Notes: generated by a model from the sequence alone, not told the origin. Positions 1-10,035 are shown, numbered from the stretch's first letter. The stretch is 64,000 bases of DNA from Bartonella sp. AR 15-3 (GCF_002022445.1 NZ_MUYE01000001.1:1309501-1373500); one strand, 5' to 3'. Numbers and translations: made by a program.

Positions 1-13
1 TCAGCCCCACTTA

Positions 14-218
14 CTGGTCTTTTTTAGCCCTTTATCGTCTTTATAATAACTTCTCGTATTATTAACGACTAAAACAGCACGTCGATTTTGGTTCCAACAA
101 GAGATATTATCACAACTGGTCTCTTTTTTAGCCCTTTATCGTCTTTTAATGACTTCTCGTATTATTAACGACTAAAACAGCACGTCGATTTTGGTTCCAA
201 CAAGAGATATTATCACAA
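14..218 (-). repeat. Direct tandem duplication of the pal 3' end
   Basis: Two adjacent units, about 14-115 and 116-218, are nearly identical. Each holds the codons for the C-terminal SCWNQNRRAVLVVNNTRS of Pal and the bases after it. The inner unit (116-218) is the real end of pal, with TAA at 146-148. The outer unit differs by small indels and lacks that stop, so it reads on in frame to a TGA at 1-3, giving a tail that ends KKTSKWG. The similarity is seen directly; the cause (slippage duplication or scar of an integration event) is inference. Confidence 0.9.
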
Positions 219-652
219 ATTGCTACAGGTCTTTCTTTTCCGTAAGAGACCGTATTCATTCTCTGGGAAGATACACCCAAAGAAATAAGATAATCACGCA
301 CCGCAACGGCACGACGTTGCCCAAGAGCTAAATTGTACTCACGCGTTCCGCGTTCATCGGCATGGCCTTCAATCGTAATAAAATAGTGCGGATAACGAAG
401 CAACCATTCTGCTTGACGTGCTAAAATATATTCGGCATCGGATTCAATAGAAGAGGAATCCAAACTAAAAAAAATGCGATCTCCAACATTAACAGTAAAA
501 TCTTGTGACGAACCCGCCTGTACATTATTGAAACCAGAATTACTGACAGAGTTGTTTGTATCAATACTCTTTTTGCCACAACCGATCAAAGTTAACAACA
601 AACAAAAGACTACCCCGAGTGGATAATGGATAACATTTCGAAGAGAATTCAT
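146..652 (-). CDS. pal: Peptidoglycan-associated lipoprotein Pal
   Basis: A 168-residue outer-membrane lipoprotein of the Tol-Pal envelope system. The signal peptide ends in a lipobox, TLIGC, with Cys25 as the expected lipidated residue. The C-terminal OmpA-like domain has the peptidoglycan-binding signature GHADERGTREYNLALGQRRA at about residues 96-115. Length matches Pal/Omp16 of Rhizobiales. A good ribosome site (AAGGAGAA) precedes the ATG. The expected place for pal is directly after tolB, but here tolB lies 16 kb away on the other strand. The last codons are repeated downstream in a second partial copy. Function is secure; the relocation and duplication are odd. Confidence 0.95.
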   Translation of the reverse strand: MNSLRNVIHYPLGVVFCLLLTLIGCGKKSIDTNNSVSNSGFNNVQAGSSQDFTVNVGDRIFFSLDSSSIESDAEYILARQAEWLLRYPHYFITIEGHADERGTREYNLALGQRRAVAVRDYLISLGVSSQRMNTVSYGKERPVAICDNISCWNQNRRAVLVVNNTRSH

Positions 653-866
653 AAACCCGTTCTCCTTATTTTACTATTATCATAAATATTATATGCCTTA
701 CTTTTTATAATCTTTTCGAAATAAAAGCTTGCTCTTTTTTATTTTCTCTTCCTTCTTCCATCTTTGGTAGATGTTTCACTGAGCTTTTCGCTCATTTTTC
801 TCTCCAGCCTCTCTCTTCAGCTTTATCTAAGATTTTCTGCTTTACTTTTACAGCTTTGCTCATTTT

Positions 867-1562
867 TTATTCTTGTTCTTCTTCTTGAGGTTTTTTTTGC
901 AAAGCGTTGAGTTTAGCAAACACCGTATCAGCATCGAGATTCTTATCAAAAGTTTTTTCAAATTCACTCTCATCCAGAGTGGCATTCTCTGTCACTGATG
1001 TTGGAAGTAAAGTTTTATCTCCCTCCATAGGCAAAGGAAGATTTTTTATTGCCCGTTGTAATTCAAAATCCAAATCAATTTGCGAACATAACCCTAAGCC
1101 TACGGGATCCAGAGGAACTAAATTATTACTATTCCAATGGGTTCTGTTACGAATTTGCTCAATAGTTCCTTTAGTTGTGCCAATCAATCGTGCGATTTGC
1201 GCATCTTTTAATTCAGGATGATTGAGAATCAACCATAAGATCCCATTGGGGCGATCTTGACGCCGAGACAAAGGAATATAGCGTGCGCCTTTGCGCTTAG
1301 TTTGAGGAACCTGTACTTTTGATGCAGAAATTTTTAATCGCGCTGTTGCATCTGCTTCGACACGTGCGATTTCACTCCGTGTTAACTGACCAGAACTAAT
1401 AGGATCCAAACCTCTAATTCCGTGTGCCGCTTCACCATCAGCAATTGCTTTGACCTCTAACACATGTAATTGACAAAACTCGGCGATCTGATCAAAAGAA
1501 AGTGCTGTATTATCGACTAACCAAACAGCTGTTGCTTTGGGCATCAAAAGTTGCGTTGACAT
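867..1562 (-). CDS. trcR: DUF1013 / TrcR-type cell cycle regulator
   Basis: A 231-residue protein of the DUF1013 family, restricted to Alphaproteobacteria and annotated elsewhere as cell cycle transcriptional regulator TrcR. The N-terminus (MPKATAVWLVDNTALSFDQI) and the central RYIPLSRRQDRPNGILWLI block are typical. A helix-turn-helix-like stretch, LKDAQIARLIGTTKGTIEQI, lies at about residues 118-137. The C-terminus is acidic (KPQEEEQE) and of low complexity. The gene lies between pal and the divergent yebC. The family is recognised from sequence; its target genes cannot be read here. Confidence 0.85.
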   Translation of the reverse strand: MSTQLLMPKATAVWLVDNTALSFDQIAEFCQLHVLEVKAIADGEAAHGIRGLDPISSGQLTRSEIARVEADATARLKISASKVQVPQTKRKGARYIPLSRRQDRPNGILWLILNHPELKDAQIARLIGTTKGTIEQIRNRTHWNSNNLVPLDPVGLGLCSQIDLDFELQRAIKNLPLPMEGDKTLLPTSVTENATLDESEFEKTFDKNLDADTVFAKLNALQKKPQEEEQE

Positions 1563-1893
1563 ATTTATTATATCCTTTTATCGACCTCTTCTTGAGGCAG
1601 GTTACTGCCCACTCTGAAACTTTAACCTTTTATTATAGAAGACTTTCACCCTATCCTAACAAGATGACACACAAAACAAATCACTTAATAACCATGAAAT
1701 CATAATCTTTATATCCTGATTTTTGGCTCACGACAAGAGATCTCTCTCATACATAACAATCATAATCAGAATGTCTTTACCTTTGAGAAGAATTTTTTTA
1801 TAAAGATTTTCTTTAATCTCGTTGCTCTTTTTTTTATGGTAGATTTATCCCACAAAAAGTAAAGTGTTTGATCATCCAACAAAAAGGTAAGCC

Positions 1894-2640
1894 ATGGCAG
1901 GCCATTCACAATTTAAAAATATTATGCACCGTAAAGGACGTCAAGATGCGATGCGTTCAAAAATATTTTCCAAACTTGCACGTGAAATCACGGTCGCAGC
2001 CAAACAAGGCTCTCCTGACCCAACAATGAATCCGCGTTTAAGACTCGCAGTTCAAAATGCAAAAGCTCAATCAATGCCAAAAGATAATATTGAACGAGCG
2101 ATCAAAAAAGCTTCAGGTGGTGATGCCGAAAATTATGATGAAGTGCGCTATGAGGGGTATGGCCCTGGCGGTGTAGCTGTTATTGTTGAAGCCTTAACCG
2201 ATAACCGCAATCGTACTGCTTCAAATGTCCGTGCTGCTTTCACAAAATCAGGAGGCGCCTTAGGAGAAACAGGTTCCGTCGGCTTTATGTTTAATCGCAT
2301 TGGTGAAATTATCTATAAACTTGAATCTGGAACCGCTGACACTATTATGGAAGCAGCAATTGAAGCAGGAGCTGAAGACGTACAATCGGAAGAGACAGGT
2401 CACCACATTTTTTGTGCCTTTGAAGATATTGGTGAAGTTTCGAAAATTCTTGAAAACACACTTGGCGAAGCAGAATCTATTAAAACCATTTGGAAAGCAA
2501 CTACCCTCGCACCAATTGATGAAGAAAAAGCGCTTTCTGTTTTACGTTTGATCTCCACCTTAGAAGAAGATGATGATGTGCAGAATGTTTATGCCAATTT
2601 TGATGTCAGTGATGAAATTTTAGCAAAACTGTCAGCATAA
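1894..2640 (+). CDS. yebC: YebC/PmpR family DNA-binding regulator
   Basis: A full-length 248-residue YebC/TACO1 family protein. It begins with the family hallmark [19 protein letters not shown] and has the conserved [19 protein letters not shown] block at about residues 87-105. Members bind DNA as regulators or act on translation of difficult peptides, and the sequence does not say which. In many Alphaproteobacteria yebC is directly followed by ruvC; here 8.3 kb holding rpmE to DUF1465 lies between them. The ribosome site is AAAAAGGTAAGCC before the ATG. Confidence 0.95.
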   Translation: MAGHSQFKNIMHRKGRQDAMRSKIFSKLAREITVAAKQGSPDPTMNPRLRLAVQNAKAQSMPKDNIERAIKKASGGDAENYDEVRYEGYGPGGVAVIVEALTDNRNRTASNVRAAFTKSGGALGETGSVGFMFNRIGEIIYKLESGTADTIMEAAIEAGAEDVQSEETGHHIFCAFEDIGEVSKILENTLGEAESIKTIWKATTLAPIDEEKALSVLRLISTLEEDDDVQNVYANFDVSDEILAKLSA

Positions 2641-3092
2641 CTCTTTATTCTGCTTTTGATTAACAAAAATTTCATAGGTAAAGCGAAAAGAAAGATAGAG
2701 CAAACATTCTGTTTTAAAAAGAGGCTTGGTTGTTAAGAAAGAATTTTTATTTGATCTTTTTATTAAGTAAAGAAAGACTTTTCTGCTTTATTGCTTGAAA
2801 ACAGCAGTGCTTTTTACATTTGTTTTTCATACATAGAATTTTTTAGCAATTTTTCCTTTGATATAGGACTTTTCTTTAGTTTAGGGATTAGGACTCTTTG
2901 TCTTTTTCTTATTTTTGCGATTTTTCAAAGACCTTTTGTGCTTCTCTTTTCATCATAAAATCTTCTCTTTTGACATAAGAGATTAAGCGCTTCCTTTTCT
3001 TTTGCGAACAAAACCGGAGCTCTTCATAGAGCTCTTGAAAAAATAAATCTTGAAAAGTTCATGCCTCTTTATGCTTCAGATAATTGGAAATT
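2641..3092. other. Intergenic region between convergent yebC and rpmE
   Basis: These 452 bases are AT-rich with no convincing coding frame. The only clear structure is a 7-bp perfect hairpin at 3017-3034, listed separately as a possible rpmE terminator. I see no RNA gene and no remnant of either neighbour. Confidence 0.6.
3010..3034 (-). terminator. Possible rpmE terminator
   Basis: A perfect stem GAGCTCT / AGAGCTC with a 4-base loop lies at 3017-3034. On the minus strand it is followed after CCGG by TTTTGTT. It sits about 60 bases past the rpmE stop. The T-tract is interrupted, so this is only a candidate. Confidence 0.4.
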
Positions 3093-3314
3093 TTAAAAGC
3101 CAAGGCCCCCAAAGCGATTCTTAAACTTAGAAACACGCCCACCACGATCAACCAATGTTTGCGATCCTCCAGTCCATGCCGGATGGCTTATTGGGTCGAT
3201 ATCCAAATTCAGGGTATCCCCTTCTTTGCCCCACGTTGAACGGGTTGTATACTGAGTTCCATCAGTCATCACAACATTAATCATGTGATAATCAGGGTGA
3301 ATATTAGCTTTCAT
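3093..3314 (-). CDS. rpmE: 50S ribosomal protein L31
   Basis: A 73-residue bL31 of the large ribosomal subunit. The sequence [20 protein letters not shown] and the end [16 protein letters not shown] are typical of alphaproteobacterial L31. It has no cysteines, so it is the zinc-free form. The gene is divergent from the ABC exporter across a 188-base region holding a 10-bp inverted repeat. The same neighbours (rpmE, ABC exporter, DUF1465) occur in other Rhizobiales. Confidence 0.97.
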   Translation of the reverse strand: MKANIHPDYHMINVVMTDGTQYTTRSTWGKEGDTLNLDIDPISHPAWTGGSQTLVDRGGRVSKFKNRFGGLGF

Positions 3315-3383
3315 ACGACAAACTTTCTATCTTCACGCAACGAAATAGCACTTTATGTATTTTTTAAGTGCGCTCTCTTTGTC

Positions 3384-3436
3384 TTTTTGATACACTCGTT
3401 AAATTAAAATTTCAATAGCTGAGTACGTATCAAAAA
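3384..3436. promoter_or_regulatory. Inverted repeat in the rpmE / ABC exporter divergent region
   Basis: TTTTTGATAC at 3384-3393 and GTATCAAAAA at 3427-3436 form a perfect 10-bp inverted repeat around a 33-base AT-rich centre. Each arm holds TTGATA, close to the -35 consensus and facing outward on its own strand. It may be a pair of facing promoters or an operator. The repeat is seen; the function is inference. Confidence 0.4.
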
Positions 3437-3502
3437 ACAAGTGCCCAAAATATCTGAATCTATTTAAATTTTATCATTAACCCAATAAAGACGCAAAATC
3501 CC

Positions 3503-5349
3503 ATGAAATTCCTGAACCTCTCAGAAAAATCTAAGAATCCTTTCAAAGTAAAACATTCTTTTTCTTCTTTTAGCCCTTATATAAAACGTTACAATTGCCT
3601 TATAATTTGCGCTTTTCTCTCTTTATTGGTTGCGGCTTGTGTCACTCTTGCTTTACCAGTTGCTATCCGTCAAATGCTTGATTACGGTTTTTCAGCTTCA
3701 AGCCATGGAAAAATGAATTTCTATTTTGGTATTTTATTTATCTTAGCTTTACTGCTTGCTCTGGCTTCAGCCATCCGTTACTATTGTGTCATCACACTGG
3801 GTGAACGATTCATTGCTGATTTACGGCGTGATGTTTTTCAACATATTCTGCACCTTTCTCCTGATTTTTTTGATTATTCCCATTCAGGAGAAATTATTTC
3901 ACGTCTTTTAACAGATACAACCCAGATAAAATTAGCGGTAGGATCGACAGCCTCTACAGCGTTGCGTCATCTTATTGTTGTGATTGGAGCCATTGTCATG
4001 ATGGTCATCACAAACACTAAGCTCTCCTTATTGGTTTTGCTTGCCATTCCCTTTATTGCCATTCCCTTGATTGTTTTTGGACGCAAAGTACGCACACGCA
4101 CACGCACAACGCAAGACCGCCTAGCAGAAGCCAATGCGTTAGCCTCGGAACAGGTGAGTGCCATTCGCACGGTCCAAGCTTTTACAGCTGAAAAAAATAT
4201 CTCTGAGCGTTTTTCAATACTGATTGAACGTGTTTTTCAAACAGCCCGCACTTCTGTGATTCTTCGTTCTTGTTTCACTGGCTTTGCGATCTTTCTTGTT
4301 TTTAGTAGTGTTGTCGCAATTTTGTGGATTGGATCGCAGGATGTTTTACACGGAACCATGACAGGGGGAACGCTTGGCCAATTTGTTCTCTATGCGGTTT
4401 TTGCAGCAACAACATTTGCACAATTATCAGAAATTGGAGCGGAATTAGTGCAAGCAGCAGGAGCGGCAGAACGTCTTGTTGAATTATTACAAAAAAAACC
4501 CACCATTACAACGCCTGCATCTCCTTTATCACGCGCCCTTCCCATTCAAGGGTCTCTTATTTTTGATCGTGTTCATTTCACCTACCCTTCCAGACCAGAA
4601 AAAAAGATTTTGCTTGATTTATCTTTTTCCATCAAAGCAGGAGAAACTGTTGCTTTTGTTGGCCCTTCGGGGCAGGGAAAAGTACCCTTTTTTCTCTTAT
4701 TCTTCGTTTTTATGATCCTATCAGTGGTCGTATCCAGTTTGACGGCATTGACATTAACCGCCTTTCCCTTCATGACCTACGTTCTTCGATTTCCTACGTT
4801 CCTCAAGAAATCGATATCTTTGAGGGAACAGTTCGCGAGAACATAGCCTTTGGTGCTCACAATCCTCATGAAGAACAAATCATTGCTGCGGCCCAAGCAG
4901 CCAATGCATCTGAATTTATCGACTCCTTACCACAGGGTTTTGAAACCCAAGTAGGAGAAGGAGGCATCATGCTTTCAGGAGGACAAAAACAACGCATTGG
5001 TCTTGCGCGCGCGATCTTGAAAAATGCCCCTCTCCTGTTATTGGATGAAGCAACATCAGCCTTAGATGCAACGAATGAAAAGTTGGTGCAAAAAGCCTTA
5101 GACGAACTCATGAAAAATCGCACAACTTTAGTCATTGCTCACCGCTTAGCAACAGTGTTAAAAGCAGATCGTATTCTTGTAATGGATCAAGGCTCTATTA
5201 TTGAGGAAGGAACTCACGCCCAACTGATTAAGCAAAATGGAATTTATGCGCGTTTAGCTAAACTCCAATTTTCATCTGAACAAACTTCACAAAAAACTAA
5301 ACCGACAAAACCTCATAAAAATAAAAAAAGAAAAGCATCAAAAGAATGA
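3503..5349 (+). pseudogene. MsbA-like ABC exporter (permease-ATPase), frameshifted in Walker A
   Basis: A half-transporter of the exporter type (TM domain plus ATPase), 615 residues if repaired. Residues 1-330 are the membrane domain with several hydrophobic segments and the ABC exporter pattern SGEIISRLLTDTTQI. The frame breaks in Walker A: GPSGQGK should continue [13 protein letters not shown], but the run AAAA at 4678-4681 is one A short, so translation goes off frame and stops at 4846. The other frame then carries [11 protein letters not shown], the signature [14 protein letters not shown] and Walker [14 protein letters not shown], ending at 5349 with a Lys-rich tail. As written, the ATPase is lost. 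A one-base sequencing error is as likely as a real mutation. The substrate is unknown. Confidence 0.85.
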
Positions 5350-5536
5350 AGCCCAAAGCATCAAATCTGAAAAATATGCAACTGATTTGTGCTTCCCATC
5401 AAATACCGTTGCTCGACACTTAAACGAAGAAAGTAAACCACTGCCATTTTTCTTGCCAAATACTTACTTGACCCAAACCTCGCTTCTTTTTTCTCGATAA
5501 AAACTGCTTTTCTCTGTAAAAAGTTTGCGCTTTAAA

Positions 5537-6328
5537 TCACACTTCTTTTTTGAGGATTTTTCGTAATTCAGTGTGAATAATTTCATTACCAGCAACAATA
5601 TTTTTTTTATTAAAAATATCGTGTCCCCCATCTTTATCACTTACAAATCCACCTGCTTCACGAACCATCAAAAGTCCAGCAGCCATATCCCAAATTTGGA
5701 GATTATCTTCCCAAAAGCCATCGACTCTTCCAGCAGCCACATAAGCTAAATCAAGAGAAGCAGCTCCGAAACGCCGAATTCCAGAAACTTCAGCCATTAC
5801 ATTACGTAATTCTGCCAAGTAGTCTTCGTGATTTGAACGCCCCAAATGGGGTAATCCTGTCGCAATGATACAATGTTCCAATTGACGCCGTGCTGCCACA
5901 CGACAACGCCGATCATTGAGAAAAGCCCCACAGCCACGTTCAGCAGTAAAGAGCTCATCAAGAATAGGATTATAAATAACAGCAGCGACGATCTGTGCCT
6001 GGCGTTCTAAAGCAATTGAAACAGCAAAAAAAGGAAGACCATGCAAAAAATTTATTGTTCCATCTAAAGGATCAACAATGAAACGATGCTGAGAATCTTC
6101 TCCGATAATTTCCTGAGACTCTTCCATCAGAAACCCAAATTTTGGTCTTGCTTTGCTCAATTCAGTAAAAATGATTTTCTCAGCTTTATAATCTGCTCGA
6201 CTTACGTAATCTCCTGGACCTTTCAAAGAAACTTGTAGATTTTGAACTTCACCATAATCACGCACCAAAGAACGGCCTGCTTTTATAGCGGCCTGCACCA
6301 TAATATGCATGATTGCAGAATGAGCCAT
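5537..6328 (-). CDS. suhB: Inositol monophosphatase family protein
   Basis: A 263-residue Mg-dependent sugar phosphatase of the SuhB/IMPase family. It carries the metal-binding motifs MEESQE (about residue 68), DPLDGTINFLHG (about 87-98) and IWDMAAG (about 212). It probably hydrolyses inositol 1-phosphate or related sugar phosphates; SuhB also has a role in rRNA transcription in enterobacteria, not shown here. It lies 18 bases downstream of efp on the same strand, so the two are likely co-transcribed. The symbol is by family resemblance. Confidence 0.9.
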   Translation of the reverse strand: MAHSAIMHIMVQAAIKAGRSLVRDYGEVQNLQVSLKGPGDYVSRADYKAEKIIFTELSKARPKFGFLMEESQEIIGEDSQHRFIVDPLDGTINFLHGLPFFAVSIALERQAQIVAAVIYNPILDELFTAERGCGAFLNDRRCRVAARRQLEHCIIATGLPHLGRSNHEDYLAELRNVMAEVSGIRRFGAASLDLAYVAAGRVDGFWEDNLQIWDMAAGLLMVREAGGFVSDKDGGHDIFNKKNIVAGNEIIHTELRKILKKEV

Positions 6329-6346
6329 CTCTTATCCTTTTATTTT

Positions 6347-6919
6347 TTATCCCTTTTCATTTGCACGACGCAAATAAATCAACTCATTAGTATCCACCAC
6401 GATACGCTCTCCTGAATTAATGAAAGGAGGAACAAGAATACGAATCCCATTTTCAAGAATGGCAGGCTTATAAGAAGACGTCACTGTTTGCCCTTTGATT
6501 GCAGGATCAGCTTCAGCAATGGTTATAGTAACCTGATCAGGCAATGATATCCCAATTGGTTTTTCTTGATAGAGCTCAACAGTTACGGTCATACCCTCTT
6601 TTAAAAAAGCAGCGCGATCACCCACAAAATCTTTTTGCAATTCAAGCTGCTCATAGGAAAGTGAATCCATAAAGACCAAAACATCCCCCTGCTGATAAAG
6701 GAAAGTAAAATCTTTTTGTTCGAGTCGCACTCTTTCAACGGTTTCAGCGGCACGAAATCGTTCATTCAGCTTTGTACCATCGATCATATTTTTCATCTCA
6801 ACCTGATTAAATGCGCCCCCTTTCCCTGGCTTAACGGCATTACATTTCACAACTACCCATAAACCTCCTTGATGTTCAATCACATTTCCAGGTCGAATTT
6901 CATTCCCATTGATTTTCAT
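6347..6919 (-). CDS. efp: Elongation factor P
   Basis: A full-length 190-residue EF-P, which relieves ribosome stalling at proline stretches. The N-terminal KOW-like domain has the loop KPGKGGAF at about residues 31-38, whose second lysine is the residue modified in species with EpmA/EpmB. Two OB-fold domains follow. No modification enzyme is seen in the window. It heads a probable efp-suhB pair. Confidence 0.96.
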   Translation of the reverse strand: MKINGNEIRPGNVIEHQGGLWVVVKCNAVKPGKGGAFNQVEMKNMIDGTKLNERFRAAETVERVRLEQKDFTFLYQQGDVLVFMDSLSYEQLELQKDFVGDRAAFLKEGMTVTVELYQEKPIGISLPDQVTITIAEADPAIKGQTVTSSYKPAILENGIRILVPPFINSGERIVVDTNELIYLRRANEKG

Positions 6920-7052
6920 TATTCATCTCCAATTTGATGATTACAGAGGAGACCTCTTATTTTATTTTTTCAAAAAACCAAAGCTCTTGTATTCTTGAAT
7001 CTATTAATATTTTACACCACTATAAAACTTTAAATTTTGGTTTAAATACCTT

Positions 7053-8114
7053 CTAAAGCCTATAGGTCAGTTTTTTTGCTTTCTGCATTGCTTTCTGCAA
7101 CTGAGTCTCATCCATACCCTTGATCATTGTTTCAAGATCGGCAATTTTGGCTTTTTGGCCTTTTGCAATCAAATACCACGCAGCAGCCGTAATGGGATCC
7201 TTGGATGTTCCCACTCCATCGCGATAAAGCCTTGCCAAACTAACCTGTGCGACCACAATATTTTTATTTGCATTGTCTAGAAGCAAATCAAAAGCACGTT
7301 GAAAATCGTTTTCTCCTCCACGTCCCTGCAGCAACCATTGTGCCAAAATAAACTGAGCCATTAAATGTTTATTTTGTGCTGCGGCTTCCAAAAGTCTGCG
7401 CGCATTACCATCATTTTTTGGCATTGTTAAAGTTCCTACAGAAAGAATTTTTGCAGCAGCAAAAGCTGCTTCAGGATCTCCAAGAGAAGCTCCTTTTAAG
7501 AACCATATTAAAGCTTGTTCTATGCTCTCATTTTTTTTATTTTTTACATCAACCTCTTTTATACTATCCTCGCCGGCCTCGTCAGATTCTTTTTTTTCGT
7601 GCATTGCTTTATAAAGGTGAATTTGTCCAGAATAAAAATAAGCCTCTCTCACGCCAGCATTCATCGCTTTTCGAATGAATTCCTCGGCAAGATTTATATT
7701 TTTTTCGGTGAAAGTTCCATCAAACAACATCAAACCATAGCGGAGCTGTGCTTGTGGGTCTCCTTGGTCTGCAGCATGCTTAAACCACAAAACGGCTTGT
7801 TTACCATCAACAGGCCCTATATATCCTTCCATATACATTCGCCCTATCAAAGTTTGAGCAATTGGATCATTTTGTTTGGCACGCATGAGCGCTGCACGAA
7901 AAGCTTTTACATAATACCCTTGGACGTAATAATCATAGGCTTCATCATATTGACCGGCTTGTAAAGGCAATACATTTTTTTGTGTCTCTTGAGTATTTTC
8001 GACATTTTGAGAGATATTTACAATCTGCTCTCCTTGTTGCGCTCGTGTAGAACTTACAAAAGCCATCACACACGCGATTATCCCCAGAATTAATACCCCG
8101 TAAAATCTACTCAT
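7053..8114 (-). CDS. Exported Sel1/TPR-repeat protein
   Basis: From the preferred start, a 353-residue secreted or periplasmic protein. It begins MSRFYGVLILGIIACVMAF, a signal peptide ending near SSTRAQ. Several Sel1-like repeats follow, for example AQTLIGRMYMEGYIG, WFKHAADQGDPQAQLRYG and AQVSLARLYRDGVG. Such repeats bind proteins. An ATG 39 bases further upstream also exists, but the ATG at 8114 has GGAGAG nine bases ahead and leaves a clean signal peptide. It starts 5 bases after the stop of the ThiE-like gene, so coupling is likely. The binding partner is unknown. Confidence 0.8.
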   Translation of the reverse strand: MSRFYGVLILGIIACVMAFVSSTRAQQGEQIVNISQNVENTQETQKNVLPLQAGQYDEAYDYYVQGYYVKAFRAALMRAKQNDPIAQTLIGRMYMEGYIGPVDGKQAVLWFKHAADQGDPQAQLRYGLMLFDGTFTEKNINLAEEFIRKAMNAGVREAYFYSGQIHLYKAMHEKKESDEAGEDSIKEVDVKNKKNESIEQALIWFLKGASLGDPEAAFAAAKILSVGTLTMPKNDGNARRLLEAAAQNKHLMAQFILAQWLLQGRGGENDFQRAFDLLLDNANKNIVVAQVSLARLYRDGVGTSKDPITAAAWYLIAKGQKAKIADLETMIKGMDETQLQKAMQKAKKLTYRL

Positions 8115-8119
8115 AACTT

Positions 8120-8794
8120 TCATCTCTCCGTATTTAGAGAAGCGTTTTGACATTTTTCTTTCATCATATCAAGCACCCTCAAAGGATCATCATGCATAAA
8201 AATCATTTCTTCCACGGCAATAAATTCACAAGCTGTTGCCAAAGCTTCATCAAAAAACGCATATTCACTCCCCGCTTGAATAATGGCGGGAGTTTTCATA
8301 ATCTCTGCCCACCATTGTGCCAATTGAATATTTCGAGGATGCGAACGAGGTTTTTTATCAGCACCTAATTTTCCAAAAAAAAGATAATCAACCCCTGCTT
8401 CTGCGATAACCATCGCAGAATGACGATTTTGAAAATTTCCACAACCAATTATTTTCTGTTCTTTTTTCAAGTTTTCAACAATTTTGGAAATATTGAAATG
8501 GTCTTCTACATGCAAACCATCAGCCCTGATCCGGCCAACGACGCGGCTTTCCTCAGCAATAATCAAAGCTGCACCATTGTGCTGAATATCATGAACGTAG
8601 AGCTGTGCACTCTTTTGCAAATACTCTTCCCCCATTTTTTTCCCTTGCGAATCATACAAAATAACGCAAGCAAAAGATTGCGTTTGCAAAATCTGACGAA
8701 GTAAAACAGGATTGAGTGTGCGGCGGACATCTATTGTTAAAATCAACTGAGGACAAAAACATTGCACAATTGGTTCACTTTTTTGTTTTGTCAT
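8120..8794 (-). CDS. ThiE/TenI-like (thiamine phosphate synthase family) protein
   Basis: About 224 residues with a TIM-barrel ThiE/TenI pattern: ALIIAEESRVVGRIRADGLHVED and IIGCGNFQNRHSAMVIAEAGVDYLFFG. True ThiE joins the pyrimidine and thiazole parts of thiamine. Here the expected phosphate-binding GPIFPTxTK-like loop reads FFGKLGADKKPRSHP, so activity is doubtful. The ATG at 8794 has AAAGG six bases ahead and is preferred to one at 8821. Downstream lies the Sel1 protein. A thiamine pyrophosphokinase is encoded at 28053, but no other thi gene is visible. The family call is good; the reaction is uncertain. Confidence 0.7.
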   Translation of the reverse strand: MTKQKSEPIVQCFCPQLILTIDVRRTLNPVLLRQILQTQSFACVILYDSQGKKMGEEYLQKSAQLYVHDIQHNGAALIIAEESRVVGRIRADGLHVEDHFNISKIVENLKKEQKIIGCGNFQNRHSAMVIAEAGVDYLFFGKLGADKKPRSHPRNIQLAQWWAEIMKTPAIIQAGSEYAFFDEALATACEFIAVEEMIFMHDDPLRVLDMMKEKCQNASLNTER

Positions 8795-8913
8795 CCTATA
8801 CCTTTCAACATTGCATTCCACAGCTCAAGATTAAAAACCATTTTATAGTCATACTCTTTTAAAAACAGACTATTTTTTTAAAATAGACTTTGTGATATCT
8901 TAAGGGCTCCTTC

Positions 8914-10035
8914 ATGACACGTTCCAGAGCTTCGTCTCATCATAGTTCGCATACTTTCCGTGATACGCGGATTGATGTTTGCCGTTCTTTAGCGCTATTG
9001 ACAATTTTCATCAATCATATTCCTGGTACATTCTATGAACATCTCACCCATAAAAACTTTGGTTTTTCTGATTCAGCAGAAATATTTGTACTTCTTTCAG
9101 GAGTTTCACTTGGACTTAGCTTTCACACACGTTGGTATAAGCTGCCTTTTTCTGCTCTGATTGGCAAACTTTGGGGGAAAGCTTTTCGTCTTTATAAAGC
9201 ATATCTCTTTACTACTTTTTTCACCTTAGGCCTTTTTGGAGGAGCTTTTTTCCTGTGGAATTTAGAAAAATTCACCTCTATGAATAACGTAGGATTATTT
9301 TTTACAGAGCCCTTTCTGGCATTTTTTAGTATCTTGAGCTTTGGTCATCAACTTGGCTATAATAACATTCTTTCACTTTACGTCATTTTAATGATTTTCG
9401 CGCCTTTTGCACTTTATTTGAGCTGTCGACACAAAGGGCTTCTGCTTTTTATCTCCTTCATTCTTTATATTTTCTGTGGCCTTTATAGAATTGCTCCCCC
9501 TTCTTATCCTCTTAAAGGGCAGTGGTTTTTAAATCCTCTTTCATGGCAGTTTCTCTTTGTCATTGGCCTCACAACGACTCTCTTCCTCAAAGAGAAGAAA
9601 TCGCTTCCCTTTCGCCGTCTTTTCCTGACATTCTCTGTAATATATCTTGTTTTTTCCCTGTTATGGGTACGCTTACACTGGTGGGGAAGTTTCGGTTGGC
9701 TTAATTGGTCTTCCCCTTTGATTGATTTCAATAAAACTTTTTTAAGCCTCCCACGTCTGTTGCATATTCTTTCCTTATTTTCTTTGTTTGTTTGTTTTCC
9801 TTGGTTGCATCGAAAGCTTCATGTTTCAGCACAACATCCTTTAGCGATTTTAGGAAAACAGAGCTTACCGGTTTTTGTAACTGGAACTCTCTTTGCTATG
9901 TGTGGACAGATTTTAAAAACGGTAATGAACAGTACATTTATATTGGACACTTTTTTAATCATGAGTGGCATCAGTCTTCAATTTATGATTGCTTATTATT
10001 ATGAAAAAAAAAGTAGGCATTTCACTTCACCGTAA
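8914..10035 (+). CDS. opgC: OpgC-like membrane acyltransferase
   Basis: A 373-residue integral membrane protein with about ten hydrophobic segments. It starts RDTRIDVCRSLALLTIFINHIPGTFYE, the OpgC/acyltransferase-3 pattern in which a conserved Arg/His pair precedes TM1, followed by SDSAEIFVLLSGVSLG. OpgC proteins add succinyl groups to osmoregulated periplasmic glucans. No glucan synthase gene is in the window, so the substrate stays open. The gene is divergent from the ThiE-like gene. The C-terminus ends in a short basic tail. Confidence 0.8.
   Translation: MTRSRASSHHSSHTFRDTRIDVCRSLALLTIFINHIPGTFYEHLTHKNFGFSDSAEIFVLLSGVSLGLSFHTRWYKLPFSALIGKLWGKAFRLYKAYLFTTFFTLGLFGGAFFLWNLEKFTSMNNVGLFFTEPFLAFFSILSFGHQLGYNNILSLYVILMIFAPFALYLSCRHKGLLLFISFILYIFCGLYRIAPPSYPLKGQWFLNPLSWQFLFVIGLTTTLFLKEKKSLPFRRLFLTFSVIYLVFSLLWVRLHWWGSFGWLNWSSPLIDFNKTFLSLPRLLHILSLFSLFVCFPWLHRKLHVSAQHPLAILGKQSLPVFVTGTLFAMCGQILKTVMNSTFILDTFLIMSGISLQFMIAYYYEKKSRHFTSP

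Noticed and set aside
653..866. Short frames on the minus strand after the DUF1013 gene, about 18 and 23 residues long
   Set aside because: They are too short, have no clear ribosome site or family marks, and overlap each other.
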